This document shows, piece after piece, positions 35,923-46,663 of a stretch of 64,000 nucleotides of DNA (positions are counted from its first letter, which is position 1; every line of letters starts with the position of its first letter). Under the pieces are notes generated by a model. That model was not told where the DNA came from, did no database searches, and worked only from the letters and a program-made list of their open reading frames with translations. Location: NCBI GenBank assembly GCA_913061075.1, contig CAJXSK010000001.1, forward strand, positions 186,001-250,000, read 5' to 3'. The stretch comes from an uncultured Piscirickettsiaceae bacterium. Lineage in GTDB: Bacteria > Pseudomonadota > Gammaproteobacteria > Methylococcales > Cycloclasticaceae. Both the position numbers and the translations under genes were made by a program.

Positions 35923-36905
35923 TTCACATAGAATGGCCCCTGTTATTACTGGCCTTGCCATTACCGTTGTTGGTGCGTTGGTTAATGCCGCCGAAAGCGG
36001 TAACGAGAGATGCCGCATTAAAAATGCCGTTTATAGAAGAGCTAGGGCAGGTTAGCCATGTTTCTATGGCGGCTAATAAAAACTGGCCAATATGGCTGGC
36101 AAGTATCGCCTGGGTATTGTTGGTGTTGGCTACGTGCAGGCCACAATGGTTGGGTGAACCAATTGAACAAGCTGTTAGCGGGCGTGATTTGATGTTGGCG
36201 ATTGATGTGTCTGGCAGTATGGATGAAGATGACTTCTTTATTAATGACCAGCCTGTCGATAGATTAACTGCCACTAAACGCGTTGCAACGGCGTTTATTA
36301 ATCGTCGATTAGGCGACCGAATAGGGCTTATTTTGTTTGGCACAACGGCGTATTTACAAACGCCGTTAACGTTTGACCGCAAAACCGTGTCGACATTATT
36401 AGATGAGGCCTTTATTGGCATTACAGATGATGAACCGGCAACGTCCATTGGCGATGCAATTGGCTTGGCGGTTAAGCATTTAAAAGATGAAAAGAAGAAC
36501 AGTCGTGTATTGATTTTATTGACCGATGGCGCCAATACGGCGGGCGAGATTTCCCCTTTGCAAGCAGCCCAATTAGCGGCGGATATTAATCTTAAAATTT
36601 ATACGATAGGCGTGGGTGCGGACGAAAAAATTGTGCGCAGTTTTTTTGGTAATCGTCGCGTTAACCCATCACGTGATTTGGATGAAAAAACCCTAAGAAC
36701 GATAGCAGAGTTAACAGGAGGTCGTTATTTTCGAGCACGTAATCAAGAAGAGCTAGATGGTATTTATAAGTTACTGGATTTATTAGAACCCGTTGAGAAA
36801 GACAAACAATACTACCGGCCAATGAAAGAACTATACCCATGGCCCTTAGCGAGCGCATTGTTTTTGATGCTGCTTTTGGCTTGGTTTAGGGTGAGGCGTT
36901 CATGA
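35919..36905 (+). CDS. batA: BatA-like von Willebrand factor A membrane protein
   Basis: 328 residues starting at the ATG at 35919, which overlaps the DUF4381 stop; the frame is open upstream but only inside that gene. Two N-terminal transmembrane helices, a VWA domain with intact MIDAS (DVSGSM near 100), and a C-terminal helix. Bat proteins were linked to aerotolerance and envelope stress in Bacteroides and Leptospira studies. Confidence 0.92.
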   Translation: MIHIEWPLLLLALPLPLLVRWLMPPKAVTRDAALKMPFIEELGQVSHVSMAANKNWPIWLASIAWVLLVLATCRPQWLGEPIEQAVSGRDLMLAIDVSGSMDEDDFFINDQPVDRLTATKRVATAFINRRLGDRIGLILFGTTAYLQTPLTFDRKTVSTLLDEAFIGITDDEPATSIGDAIGLAVKHLKDEKKNSRVLILLTDGANTAGEISPLQAAQLAADINLKIYTIGVGADEKIVRSFFGNRRVNPSRDLDEKTLRTIAELTGGRYFRARNQEELDGIYKLLDLLEPVEKDKQYYRPMKELYPWPLASALFLMLLLAWFRVRRS

Positions 36906-38653
36906 ACTGGACAGATTTTCATTTTATTCGGCCTTTGTGGTTATTCGCCTTGTTACCGTCAACGGGTGTTTTTATATTATTTTTAAGGCAGCGGTTTAAT
37001 CGTGGAAATTGGGCAGCGGTTTGTGATGACGCGTTAATGCCCTATATATTAGAGGAAGGCGCAACGACAAAATCGTATGGCATGTTAGCGGTGTTAATGA
37101 GTGCCGCAATACTAGGTATTGTTGCCATGGCGGGGCCAACTTGGGAACGATTAGAAACGCCCACATTTACTAGTGATGCAGCCTTAGTTATCGCGTTAGA
37201 TTTATCGCCAACGATGAACGCTACGGATATAAAGCCGAGCCGGCTTGCGCGCGCTAAATTTAAAATTGCAGATATTCTTCGTCAAAGAAAAGATGGGTTA
37301 ACGGCGTTGGTGGTGTATTCAGCCGATGCGTTTACGGTTACGCCTTTAACCAATGACATTGCAACCATTGAGAACCAATTAAGCGCCTTAGAAAGCAGTA
37401 TTATGCCGGCAGCGGGAAAAAATACAGTTGCTGCACTTCAACAATCTGTGAACTTATTGGCGCAAACCGGACAACAAGAAGGTGATGTGTTGTTGATAAC
37501 TGATGCTATTGAAAATGACGATGTGCTCGATAAAGATACGATGGCGAGCTATAGATTGTCGGTGCTAGGTGTTGGAACAGCTGACGGGGGGCCGGTTAAA
37601 ATGGAACGGGGTGGTTTTTTGAAGGATAAACAAGGCAATATTGTTTTAGCTCGATTAAAGGCATCGCAATTATCGGCCATTGCACAACAAAGAAAAGGGC
37701 GTTATCACACCATGACAGCAGATGATCGAGATATTAAATCATTCATCAACTTTTTTGACAGAACAACAAACGCCAACATAGAACAAGAAAGTGGGGTGAT
37801 AGAGCAATGGAATGATTTGGGTGCTTGGCTACTACTGTTGGCGCTGCCCTTGGCCGCATTGAGCTTTCGTAAAGGTTTTCTTGTGCTGTGTTTACTGGTG
37901 ATATTACCAATGCCCAATACTTCTTATGCGTTTGAATGGGACGATTTGTGGACAACCAAAAACCAGCAAGCGCAACAAGCATTCGCTAAAGAGCAGTTTG
38001 AACAAGCGGCTGAGAGTTTCGAAGCGCCCGAATGGAAGGCGGCTGCGCAATACAAAGCAGGGGATTATCAACAAGCGGTTGAACAATTACAGCAGAGCCA
38101 AACTACAGACGGCCTGTATAACAAAGGAAATGCATACGCAAAATTAGGCGATTATGAAAAGGCGATAGAAGCCTATGAAAGCGCGTTGAAAAAGAACCCC
38201 AATAATAACGATGCAAAGCACAATTTGAAATTAGTGAAAGACGCTCAGCAAGAACAGCAAAAGCAAAATAACGATAAGCAAGAAGGTAAAGACCAACAGA
38301 ACGACGAACAAAAAGAAGACAGCAAAGAAAATTCGCAAGATAATGATAAATCAGATGGTGAAAAACCGCCTGAGAACGAAGAGGCCGGCGACGATTCAGA
38401 AAGTGAAGGACAGCCTGATCCGGAAGCAAAGGAGCAAGACGCGGAACCAAAAGAGCAACAACCGTCAGAAAAACAATCGCAAGATGAAATGACGGACGAA
38501 GAAAAAAAGGCTGAGCAAGCAAAACCGCAATCCCTGTCCGATGAAAAGAAACAAGCAGCAGAACAATGGTTGAACAGGATAGAAGATGATCCAGCCGGAT
38601 TGTTAAAACGAAAATTTAAATATCAATATGGCCAACGGCGCAAAACTCGTTAG
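36902..38653 (+). CDS. BatB-BatC fusion: VWA domain plus TPR
   Basis: 583 residues. N-terminal transmembrane pair, VWA domain (about 90-290) whose MIDAS reads DLSPTM (DxSxT, where DxSxS is usual), another transmembrane pair (about 305-340), a TPR segment (GLYNKGNAYAKLGDYEKAIEAY, near 400) and a very acidic, Gln/Glu/Lys-rich disordered tail. It joins BatB and BatC functions that are separate genes in Bacteroides. ATGA overlap with batA. Confidence 0.92.
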   Translation: MNWTDFHFIRPLWLFALLPSTGVFILFLRQRFNRGNWAAVCDDALMPYILEEGATTKSYGMLAVLMSAAILGIVAMAGPTWERLETPTFTSDAALVIALDLSPTMNATDIKPSRLARAKFKIADILRQRKDGLTALVVYSADAFTVTPLTNDIATIENQLSALESSIMPAAGKNTVAALQQSVNLLAQTGQQEGDVLLITDAIENDDVLDKDTMASYRLSVLGVGTADGGPVKMERGGFLKDKQGNIVLARLKASQLSAIAQQRKGRYHTMTADDRDIKSFINFFDRTTNANIEQESGVIEQWNDLGAWLLLLALPLAALSFRKGFLVLCLLVILPMPNTSYAFEWDDLWTTKNQQAQQAFAKEQFEQAAESFEAPEWKAAAQYKAGDYQQAVEQLQQSQTTDGLYNKGNAYAKLGDYEKAIEAYESALKKNPNNNDAKHNLKLVKDAQQEQQKQNNDKQEGKDQQNDEQKEDSKENSQDNDKSDGEKPPENEEAGDDSESEGQPDPEAKEQDAEPKEQQPSEKQSQDEMTDEEKKAEQAKPQSLSDEKKQAAEQWLNRIEDDPAGLLKRKFKYQYGQRRKTR

Positions 38654-38664
38654 GTAAGGTACGT

Positions 38665-40353
38665 ATGTTCAAACAACTCAATAGTTTTTTCAAACAATAC
38701 ATAAGTGTTTTATGCATGTTAATGATGCTTGTTACGACGGCAAACGCAGCTGATATAGTCGTATCGGTTGATAGAAACCCAGTTGTGCAAAACGAATCAT
38801 TTAAATTACTGTTCAATGCGTCAGAATCACCAGATAACGACCCCGATTTTTCACCGTTAAACGAAAAATTAAAGGTACTTAATCAAAGGAAAAACACCAA
38901 ATCGTCATGGGTTAATGGGCAATCATCAAGCCAAATCACTTGGGCGCTAGATGTACTGGCAAAAGAAGCCGGTGAACTGGTTATTCCATCAGTAAGTTTT
39001 GGGGATGACGTAACTGCGCCATTAAAAATTACCGTCGTCGATAACGCCGCTGCAAGTACAGCGTCCTCAACCGATGAGTTGTTTTTGGAAGTAGAAGCAA
39101 ATACAGAAGAGGCTTACGTCCAATCACAAATTTTGTATACCGTGCGTCTGTACCAACGTGTGCAACTTGAACAAGCATCATTAACGGAGCCAACGTTAGA
39201 AAACGCCATTGTGGAAAAGTTGGGTGAAGACAAGCAATATAGCACGCAAATAAATGGCGTTAACTATTCTGTATTTGAACGTGTTTATGCTATTTTTCCA
39301 CAGCAAAGTGGTGCTATAAATATTCCGCCGTTAGAATTAACGGCGCGAATCGTAACAAATGAAAGACCTTTTCAATTTGGAAGTGTTTTTAATCAGCATC
39401 GAATGAAAACAAAACTTATTAGCTCAAAAGGTGTTGACGTTAATGTTCTTCCTATTCCCGATACGTTTACCGCTGCACATTGGTTAGCAGCCAAAAATAT
39501 TCATGTGCAACAAACGTGGTCGAATGAAGAGTTGACAGTACCCGTTGGGGAACCATTAACGCGAACATTAACTGTGCTTGCAGAGGGCGTTAGCTCAAGC
39601 CAATTACCCGACTTAGTGACTGAACACACATCGGAAGATATAAAAATGTATCCCGATCAACCGATGTTACGCGACCAGAAAAAGGTTGAAGGTGTTATTG
39701 CATTAAGGGAACAAAAAGTTGCGATTATTCCGTCTAAAGCGGGGGAGTATGAAATCCCGGCTATTAGTATTCCTTGGTTCAACACCGAAACACATCAAAT
39801 GGAAATGGCGACGATTCCAGCTGTTACAGTGACTGCTGTGGCATCAATGAATAGCGTGGAAGCAGGCGCGAAACTACAAGCAGCAGAGCCTGTCGTGGTT
39901 GAAGCTACTGCTCTAGTGCAGGAAAAGTACACGGGTTTTTGGATGTGGGCTGCAATAGTGTTAGCGTTGGGTTGGTTAATAACGATAATTTGGATGATTG
40001 CCCAACGTCGTAATAAAAAGTCAGCAGAAGGCAGCTATACGTTGCCTAAATCAAAGAAGGTATCTTTAAAAGAACTTCGTAAGGCATGCGTAGAGAATAA
40101 CGCTCAGGATGCTATGAAAGCTTTGTTAAATTGGGCTGAATCTCAATACGGCACGCGCCAAATTAATAGCCTGAATTTATACATTAATAATGATTTAAAG
40201 GCTGAAATAAACCGCTTAAATGAAACGCTTTATGCCAATAAAAAACTGGTATGGGAAGGCTCAACGTTGATTCAATTGGTTGAAGAAAATACAAAATATA
40301 ATGCTGTAGAAGACATAACAACAGAACCATTACAGGCGTTACATAAAATTTAA
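38665..40353 (+). CDS. batD: BatD-like periplasmic/membrane protein
   Basis: 562 residues. Signal peptide (about 1-28, ending ANA), beta-sandwich repeats with the DIVVSVDRNPVVQNESF opening typical of BatD, one transmembrane helix (about 427-447) and a cytoplasmic helical tail. BatD is thought to be the periplasmic partner of the BatA/BatB complex. Last gene of the MoxR-Bat operon, 11 bases after the fusion gene. Confidence 0.92.
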   Translation: MFKQLNSFFKQYISVLCMLMMLVTTANAADIVVSVDRNPVVQNESFKLLFNASESPDNDPDFSPLNEKLKVLNQRKNTKSSWVNGQSSSQITWALDVLAKEAGELVIPSVSFGDDVTAPLKITVVDNAAASTASSTDELFLEVEANTEEAYVQSQILYTVRLYQRVQLEQASLTEPTLENAIVEKLGEDKQYSTQINGVNYSVFERVYAIFPQQSGAINIPPLELTARIVTNERPFQFGSVFNQHRMKTKLISSKGVDVNVLPIPDTFTAAHWLAAKNIHVQQTWSNEELTVPVGEPLTRTLTVLAEGVSSSQLPDLVTEHTSEDIKMYPDQPMLRDQKKVEGVIALREQKVAIIPSKAGEYEIPAISIPWFNTETHQMEMATIPAVTVTAVASMNSVEAGAKLQAAEPVVVEATALVQEKYTGFWMWAAIVLALGWLITIIWMIAQRRNKKSAEGSYTLPKSKKVSLKELRKACVENNAQDAMKALLNWAESQYGTRQINSLNLYINNDLKAEINRLNETLYANKKLVWEGSTLIQLVEENTKYNAVEDITTEPLQALHKI

Positions 40354-40539
40354 GCGGGTGGTTCTTGCTTGTTTTGATGAGCTATAACGCACCTGAAGTT
40401 AGTTTAAAAGGTAGTGCCCTAGTTAATTAAAAAGCTGTTTGCTGTGTTATTTGCCAATTTATAAAAATGGTTTTTTCTAAATAATGACGCTGATATTTTG
40501 TTAGTCTTATAGAATGAATTTTATAGCTTGTAACCCACC

Positions 40540-43290
40540 TTGATTCGCAAAATAGCGCGTGTGTTACGTGGTGTGTTTATAGGGCTATCGGTTATAGGTG
40601 TGTTACTAGGTTCGCTATACGTAGCACTGCCATGGCTGGCTCATAAGCTGGTTGAAAATGCGTTAGTTGAGCAGCAAGTTGAGTTATTAGATATGCATTT
40701 CAATCGCCCCTCTTGGGTTGACTTTACGTCTAAGACATTTCAACTAAATGTATTAACTTTTACTCTAGAAGACGATACCGAAATAAAGATTAATAACGTA
40801 CGTGTCGTATTAAATAATGCCGGTACGGGGGTTAACTTGCTTCATATCGCCTCAATTAATGTGCTGCGACAGAATGCAACGTCTACTGACGATAAACCGT
40901 TGGCTGAAATAGATCTTTTTGATTTATTACCGAGTGCTTTGTTCGATGAGCTGCCAGATACTCATTTAGCGATTGATTCGTTAGTTATTGATACCCCTGA
41001 GATTAAATTATCAGGTCTTACCGCAGATTTTTCTAGCACGGGGTTAGCAGCCCGAGCTAGGTTGAAAACTGATCTCATAAAGGCCATCTTACCGGTGAAA
41101 CATGCTGATGTTTCGTTGAATATCAGCACTGCAAATGACATGGATTTTATCTTATCGAAAATAAATTCTAAACCATTTTTGGAATTGGCTCTTGCCCTAA
41201 GGAAACGTGATAATTTCTTAGAAGGAAAATTGCAGCTGGCGAGTTCTTTGGCGCAGTTCAGTTTGGAGGTGGCGGATGGTGCTTTATTGACTGTTAATGA
41301 CAATCAATTTGCCAGCACGGCTGAGTTTTCATTACCAGCTAAACAAGTTCTAGCGCTGGATAAAATAACTCGCTTTACTGCATTAAGTAAGGTGTTAGAT
41401 ACGGCGGTTGTTTCAGATGGGGGTAGCCGAAAAGCGACTCAATTACGTGTCAATGCGACTATCGAGCATTCCTTGAATAAGGGGGTGATGGGTTTAAGCC
41501 TCGTGGTTAATGATGAGGTACTTGTACAGGCAGAAGGAGAGTTAAGTCGGGTTGTTTTTCAGCATGAAAATAATGAAATAATGGGGGCGATTTTCGCCAA
41601 GATTACTGATCCTATCGTCATTGAATATGATTTACAAGATGACCTGGGTGAGGGCTTGATGATTAGTGCTGGTGATTTTGCGTTTGAATACGTTGAAAAA
41701 GGCAGCCGGTTAGTAGACATACAATTGTCCGATATGACCTTCAATATGTCTGACAATGAGGGAGGCGTTAACAGTAGTTTTCGACTTAAAGGCGGTATGG
41801 ATTTAGCTGCTAAGGGGCCGCTTAAGTTTAAAAACCTATCTATAGGCTCCCTAAACGCGCTAATTAACAGCGACATCGCAATTGACAGCGACCTATTAAC
41901 CATCAAGCCGTTTTCAAACAATGTTCTTAGTATGCATTCCGTGCATTTTAATGAACATACAGCAAAGGCTGTGTCGTTGATTATCCCCAAACAAGGGTTT
42001 AACGTAAATTTAAAAACAGGGGATGTTTCAACGTTTAAGTTTTCATTAAATGGCACTGATTTTGTTTCTAATGATGCCGAGATGAAGCTGTTGGACTTTC
42101 AATTTAAGGGTGATGTGAAGAATAATAAAGTCAACCTTCATTTAACGACTAATGCCATGGATGCTGTTGTGTCGGGAGATTCGTATTACATTCCCCCAAT
42201 GGGCATTAAAAGTAAACTTTCTTTGGAATATTTAAACGTTAATCAGGCTAATATTAAGGTCGTAAATATTTGTAATGACCCTTTACTAACCGCTAGTTGG
42301 TCATCGATTCAACAAACGGGACATTTAATTGATGTGCGCTGGGATCACGTTTTTTCGAGCGATAAAACCCTTCGACAATGGTTAAATACATCGATACTTC
42401 CATTCGACCTTTCTGGCGGAACCTTTACAGGGCAGATAACAGTTGAGTTGGGTGAAGCTGCTGTACAATTTCGACAGTTAGACGTGTCGTTAAATAACGG
42501 CCAAGGAATATATGAGGAAGGTACATTTGAGGGAGTTCAGTTTCAGTTAAGCTCACCTTTGCGAGAATTAAAATCAGGCAAAACGAAACCGGCTGTAACA
42601 TTTGATACGTTTTATGTAAATATTGACGGCACCGTTGAAGCACTAAATATGGGTATAAAAGCCGATAATGTTGTGCTTAAAAGTGCCCTTTATGATGCCG
42701 GAAATGACTGGCATTTTAAAATACCGTTACTGAAGGCGAATGTTTTTTCAGGTGTTGTGGAAATTAGAGAGCAAGATATTAATTTGAGTAAAGATGTGCA
42801 ATTGGATTTAATTGTTAAACAGTTGGATTTGTCTGAGTTGGTTGGGACCCAAGAAATGGATGGTTTGCACACGACGGGTAAATTATCGGGGCATATTCCT
42901 TTGCTTTATTCTAATGGGCAAATTAACGTGCTTAATGGCGAAATAAATAGTATTCAACGTGGCAAAATACGCTATACCACGCCGCTGAGTAAAAGCGATG
43001 ATATTAATGAACAGCTAAAGCTTACGTTGGACGTATTAGAAGACTTTAACTACACGACGCTTAATAGCAAAATAGTTTACGATGATGACACGCTATATTT
43101 GAAATCGACTATTGCTGGAAACAACCCAAACGTTGCGAATGGTCGCCCGATAAACTTAAACCTAAATACCGAAGTAGGGTTGAAAGGAGCCATAGAAGCG
43201 ATGCGTATACAGTCTGGGATCAACTCACGAATTGAGGATTTTGTTGGCTCTAAAATAACCACGTCAACTGATCAATATTATTGCCAATAA
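40540..43290 (+). CDS. ydbH: YdbH-family AsmA-like lipid transport protein
   Basis: 916 residues. An N-terminal inner-membrane anchor (about 10-32) is followed by a long chain of beta-rich segments that builds the bridge-like groove of the AsmA/TamB superfamily. The last 100 residues include the conserved DDTLYLKSTIAGNNPNV run. YdbH, with TamB and YhdP, moves phospholipids to the outer membrane. The start is TTG at 40540; no ATG with a better position or ribosome site exists. Confidence 0.9.
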   Translation: MIRKIARVLRGVFIGLSVIGVLLGSLYVALPWLAHKLVENALVEQQVELLDMHFNRPSWVDFTSKTFQLNVLTFTLEDDTEIKINNVRVVLNNAGTGVNLLHIASINVLRQNATSTDDKPLAEIDLFDLLPSALFDELPDTHLAIDSLVIDTPEIKLSGLTADFSSTGLAARARLKTDLIKAILPVKHADVSLNISTANDMDFILSKINSKPFLELALALRKRDNFLEGKLQLASSLAQFSLEVADGALLTVNDNQFASTAEFSLPAKQVLALDKITRFTALSKVLDTAVVSDGGSRKATQLRVNATIEHSLNKGVMGLSLVVNDEVLVQAEGELSRVVFQHENNEIMGAIFAKITDPIVIEYDLQDDLGEGLMISAGDFAFEYVEKGSRLVDIQLSDMTFNMSDNEGGVNSSFRLKGGMDLAAKGPLKFKNLSIGSLNALINSDIAIDSDLLTIKPFSNNVLSMHSVHFNEHTAKAVSLIIPKQGFNVNLKTGDVSTFKFSLNGTDFVSNDAEMKLLDFQFKGDVKNNKVNLHLTTNAMDAVVSGDSYYIPPMGIKSKLSLEYLNVNQANIKVVNICNDPLLTASWSSIQQTGHLIDVRWDHVFSSDKTLRQWLNTSILPFDLSGGTFTGQITVELGEAAVQFRQLDVSLNNGQGIYEEGTFEGVQFQLSSPLRELKSGKTKPAVTFDTFYVNIDGTVEALNMGIKADNVVLKSALYDAGNDWHFKIPLLKANVFSGVVEIREQDINLSKDVQLDLIVKQLDLSELVGTQEMDGLHTTGKLSGHIPLLYSNGQINVLNGEINSIQRGKIRYTTPLSKSDDINEQLKLTLDVLEDFNYTTLNSKIVYDDDTLYLKSTIAGNNPNVANGRPINLNLNTEVGLKGAIEAMRIQSGINSRIEDFVGSKITTSTDQYYCQ

Positions 43291-43306
43291 ACAAAAGGAG
43301 TGTGGC

Positions 43307-43510
43307 ATGAAAAAAATTATTGTTGTAACAAGTTTTACATGTATGTGTTTGTTACTGATATCAACGACGGGGTGCACACCAACCGTTAGGGTAGAGGCAT
43401 CAGATAAACCTATTACGATTAACTTAAATGTAAAAATCGAACATGAGATTAGAGTCAAAGTTGATAAAGAGCTTGATTCAATATTATCAGAAGACTCTGG
43501 TTTATTTTAA
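43307..43510 (+). CDS. ynbE: YnbE-like lipoprotein
   Basis: 67 residues. Lipobox TTGC (Cys about 23), then the family run PTVRVEASDKPITINLNVKIEHEI. YnbE is the outer-membrane lipoprotein that extends the YdbH groove by beta augmentation. AAGGAG lies before the ATG; placed 16 bases after ydbH. Confidence 0.92.
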   Translation: MKKIIVVTSFTCMCLLLISTTGCTPTVRVEASDKPITINLNVKIEHEIRVKVDKELDSILSEDSGLF

Positions 43511-43521
43511 GGGAGGTTATT

Positions 43522-43851
43522 ATGAAATATATACAATACGTATTGGCTGTTTTAATTATGCTCGCTTCGGGCGCTAGCGTTGCTCTTGATTTAAAAAGCG
43601 CGAAAAACCAAGGTTTAGTGGGCGAAACCCCTTCAGGATATTTGGCAAGTCCAACTGGTTCATCATCTACGGATGTTCTATCACTTATTGGTGACATCAA
43701 TACAAAACGCAAACAAAAATATATTGAGATTGCTGCAAAAGTTGGAAAGTCACTGAGTGTCATAGAGAAATTAGCAGGGAAGAAAGCCATTGGAAAAACG
43801 AGCGCTGGTCGTTTTGTCCAGTTAGCGGATAAAAGCTGGATAAAAAAATAA
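43522..43851 (+). CDS. ydbL: YdbL-like periplasmic protein (DUF1318)
   Basis: 109 residues with a signal peptide (about 1-21) and the DUF1318 pattern: LKSAKNQGLVGETPSGYL, then NTKRKQKYIEIAAK. YdbL is thought to keep YnbE from misassembling. Third gene of the trio, 11 bases after ynbE, with GGGAGG as ribosome site. Confidence 0.93.
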   Translation: MKYIQYVLAVLIMLASGASVALDLKSAKNQGLVGETPSGYLASPTGSSSTDVLSLIGDINTKRKQKYIEIAAKVGKSLSVIEKLAGKKAIGKTSAGRFVQLADKSWIKK

Positions 43852-43957
43852 TAAACCTTTTTCCGAAATAATTATTAGGTATCGAACGGTTGCTTGATTA
43901 TTAAAAAGTAAGTCTTTTTTTTCTGATTTGCTCCGTTGATTTTGTTACGCTTGGCGG

Positions 43958-46663
43958 ATGACTTTTTCTGATACTTTATTGGCTTTAAAACAAGGTGCTG
44001 TGTTGCTCACAGTTAACCAGCGTTTGGCGCGATACTTACAAAATAGAATTGAAAGAACAGCCATAGAGGAAGGTGCTAAAGCTTGGGTTGCGCCGACTAT
44101 TCTATCCTTTGATGCGTGGCTGTTACAGCAATGGCAAAACCGTTTTGATGGTGAACCTAATGAAGAGTTAGCGAGCACCATTCAAAAAACAAGACTGACC
44201 CCGGAGCAATCGCTCGTGTTGTGGGAAAGCGTTGTCCGAAACACCTCTGGCGCTGAATTATTAAACGTATCGGCGACTGCTAAAGCGGCGAATAAGGCGC
44301 GGCAATTAGGTGTTCAGTGGGATATTGCTCAGAGTAATTCTCACGATGTTTCGGCACACCTTGATTTGGAGATGTTTGAACAATGGCATACGGACTATAA
44401 AGCAGAATTAGCGAAGGGTAATTGGATAGATAACGTTCAGTTGCTTGAATGTGTGAGTGCGATGCTTGAACAGGCTCATTTCCATTGCCCTGGAAAAATT
44501 ATTTTGGCAGGTTTTGATGTGTTTACGCCAACGCAAAAGGCGTTTTGGGAGCTCTTGCAACGTAACGGTTGTGATGTTGTTGAATATTCATCCAGTGTTA
44601 GCGAATCTCAAGCACACGTTTTTCGAACAAGTGATGAGAAGGAAGAGGCTGCGTTAATGGCGCAATGGGCGCGAGAGTGTTTGGAAGAGTATCCAAATGC
44701 TTCTATCGGCCTAGTAGTGTTAGATTTGAACGCACAACGCGAAACGATTGAAGCGGCATTTAAAGACACCTTTTACCCCAGCAAAACTTATGCGGTGGAT
44801 GTGCCTTTTGAGAAGCCCTATAACGTGTCGTTAGGTCTGGCGTTATCAGCTTATACACCTATTCAACAAAGTTTGCGTTTATTACAGTTTTTCAGTCAGG
44901 CTTTATCATTAAGCGAGTTGAGTTTATTGCTGCGTTCGTCGTTTATTTCAGCCGGACAAGCCGAGTGGGGTAATCGGGCGCGATTAGAAGTGTTGCTGCG
45001 TAAAAGAGGCTTGTTAACGTGTTCAGTTAAGCAGCTAGTAAACGCCTTACAACCATTTGAAGATAAGTTGTCACTCTGCCCGATGTTGTTATTGTCTTTA
45101 AATAAAGTGACTGAACGGTTAGATGCCAGACCAAACCGCGTGATGCCATCTGAATGGGTGAGTGTGTTTAGGGGGTTACTAACGGCGGTGGTCGCGCAAG
45201 GTGATCGCGAGTTAAGTTCTACCGAATACCAAGTGTTTCAAGCATGGGATGATGTATTGCGAACCTTTGCAACGTTGGATGCTGTGTATAACGTGATTGA
45301 TTACAGTGCGGCATTAAGTGCATTGCGTCGTTTACTGGGTGAACGAGTGTTTCAACCTGAAACGGCACCAGCACCGATTCAAATTATGGGTGTAATGGAA
45401 GCGGCAGGGCATACCTTTGATGCGTTGTGGGTGTGTGGTTTACACGATAAAACATGGCCGCCAGCGCCACAACCTAATCCCTTTTTACCGATTGTTGAAC
45501 AGCGCAAACAAGGCTTAGTCCAATCATCTGCCGAACATCAATATCAATACGCAAAACATGTAACAGAACATTGGGCAAGTGCTGCGAAAACGGTAGTGTT
45601 TAGTTTTTCACAATCAAACGGCGATACCGAACAAGCCATCAGCCCGTTAATAGAAGGTTACTCCATTATCAACAAAGAGCAGCTGTTGAAGGCGCAACCT
45701 GTCAACCGAATTGAACAACGGCTAGGCAGTGACGCGATGAGCCAGGTAGACGATATAACTGGCCCAGTGGTACAGCCGACAGCGATTGCAAAAGGTGGTG
45801 TGGGGGTTATTAAAGACCAAGCCGCATGTCCGTTTAAAGCGTTTGCGCACCATCGCCTACGGGCCAATGCGATGGAAGAGCCAGAACCGGGTATTGATGC
45901 GCGATTGAGAGGAAGCCTTGTTCATCGTTGTTTAGAAAATGTATGGCAAAGAATAGGCTCGCATCAAGCACTGTGTGTTTTGTCAGCTGATGAACAAGTC
46001 GGTTTAGTTGAATCTGTCGTGAAAACGGTTATTCAGCAAGAGAGCATTCGAACGCCTATTTTAAAGAAAGCGTTCGGGCAATTAGAAAGCCAACGCATAA
46101 CGCAATTATTATTGGATTGGTTGTCAATAGATGCACAACGCGAGCCGTTTGACGTAACTGCAACTGAGTTAAATCAAACGTTAACCGTTGGGCAACTTCA
46201 TTTGAATACGGTAATTGATCGTGTTGATACCTTGCAGGATGGATCAACGGCGATTATTGACTATAAAACAGGCGAGAGCAGCATCAATAAATGGTTTGGT
46301 GAACGCCCAGAAGAACCGCAATTACCACTGTATAGCGTGTTTGGTAGTGACACGCTTCAATCGAGTGTTAGCAGCATGAGTTTTGCGCAATTGAAAAAAG
46401 GCAGGATTAAATATGAAGGCTTAAGCGATAGTGCCGAACATTTTTCAAGCTTAAAAAATCTAAATGACAGTAAAAAAGCGGATAAGCCCGATTGGGGCAG
46501 TCAAATGGCGCACTGGAAAGCAGTATTAGGCGCGCTGTCGAATGAGTTTGTAGCAGGCGATGCACGAGTCAGTCCAACGGATAAAGCCTGTGATTATTGC
46601 GATTTAACCAGCTTGTGCCGAATTAATGAGCAAGCTGAGTTAGTGGGTGTTGACGATGAGTAA
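43958..46663 (+). CDS. AddB-like PD-(D/E)XK nuclease (TIGR03623 type)
   Basis: 901 residues. An inactive helicase-like N-terminal part is followed by a C-terminal RecB-type nuclease with RVDTLQDG and IIDYKTGE (near 755-775) as catalytic residues. Cysteines ACPFKAF (near 628) and CDYCDLTSLC (near 880) form the CxxCx5C iron-sulfur site of AddB-like nucleases. It pairs with the helicase gene whose start overlaps it. Together they should process double-strand ends for recombination. Confidence 0.9.
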   Translation: MTFSDTLLALKQGAVLLTVNQRLARYLQNRIERTAIEEGAKAWVAPTILSFDAWLLQQWQNRFDGEPNEELASTIQKTRLTPEQSLVLWESVVRNTSGAELLNVSATAKAANKARQLGVQWDIAQSNSHDVSAHLDLEMFEQWHTDYKAELAKGNWIDNVQLLECVSAMLEQAHFHCPGKIILAGFDVFTPTQKAFWELLQRNGCDVVEYSSSVSESQAHVFRTSDEKEEAALMAQWARECLEEYPNASIGLVVLDLNAQRETIEAAFKDTFYPSKTYAVDVPFEKPYNVSLGLALSAYTPIQQSLRLLQFFSQALSLSELSLLLRSSFISAGQAEWGNRARLEVLLRKRGLLTCSVKQLVNALQPFEDKLSLCPMLLLSLNKVTERLDARPNRVMPSEWVSVFRGLLTAVVAQGDRELSSTEYQVFQAWDDVLRTFATLDAVYNVIDYSAALSALRRLLGERVFQPETAPAPIQIMGVMEAAGHTFDALWVCGLHDKTWPPAPQPNPFLPIVEQRKQGLVQSSAEHQYQYAKHVTEHWASAAKTVVFSFSQSNGDTEQAISPLIEGYSIINKEQLLKAQPVNRIEQRLGSDAMSQVDDITGPVVQPTAIAKGGVGVIKDQAACPFKAFAHHRLRANAMEEPEPGIDARLRGSLVHRCLENVWQRIGSHQALCVLSADEQVGLVESVVKTVIQQESIRTPILKKAFGQLESQRITQLLLDWLSIDAQREPFDVTATELNQTLTVGQLHLNTVIDRVDTLQDGSTAIIDYKTGESSINKWFGERPEEPQLPLYSVFGSDTLQSSVSSMSFAQLKKGRIKYEGLSDSAEHFSSLKNLNDSKKADKPDWGSQMAHWKAVLGALSNEFVAGDARVSPTDKACDYCDLTSLCRINEQAELVGVDDE

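Noticed and set aside
41559-42056. A 165-codon minus-strand frame
   Set aside because: Shadow of ydbH; no family features and no promoter.
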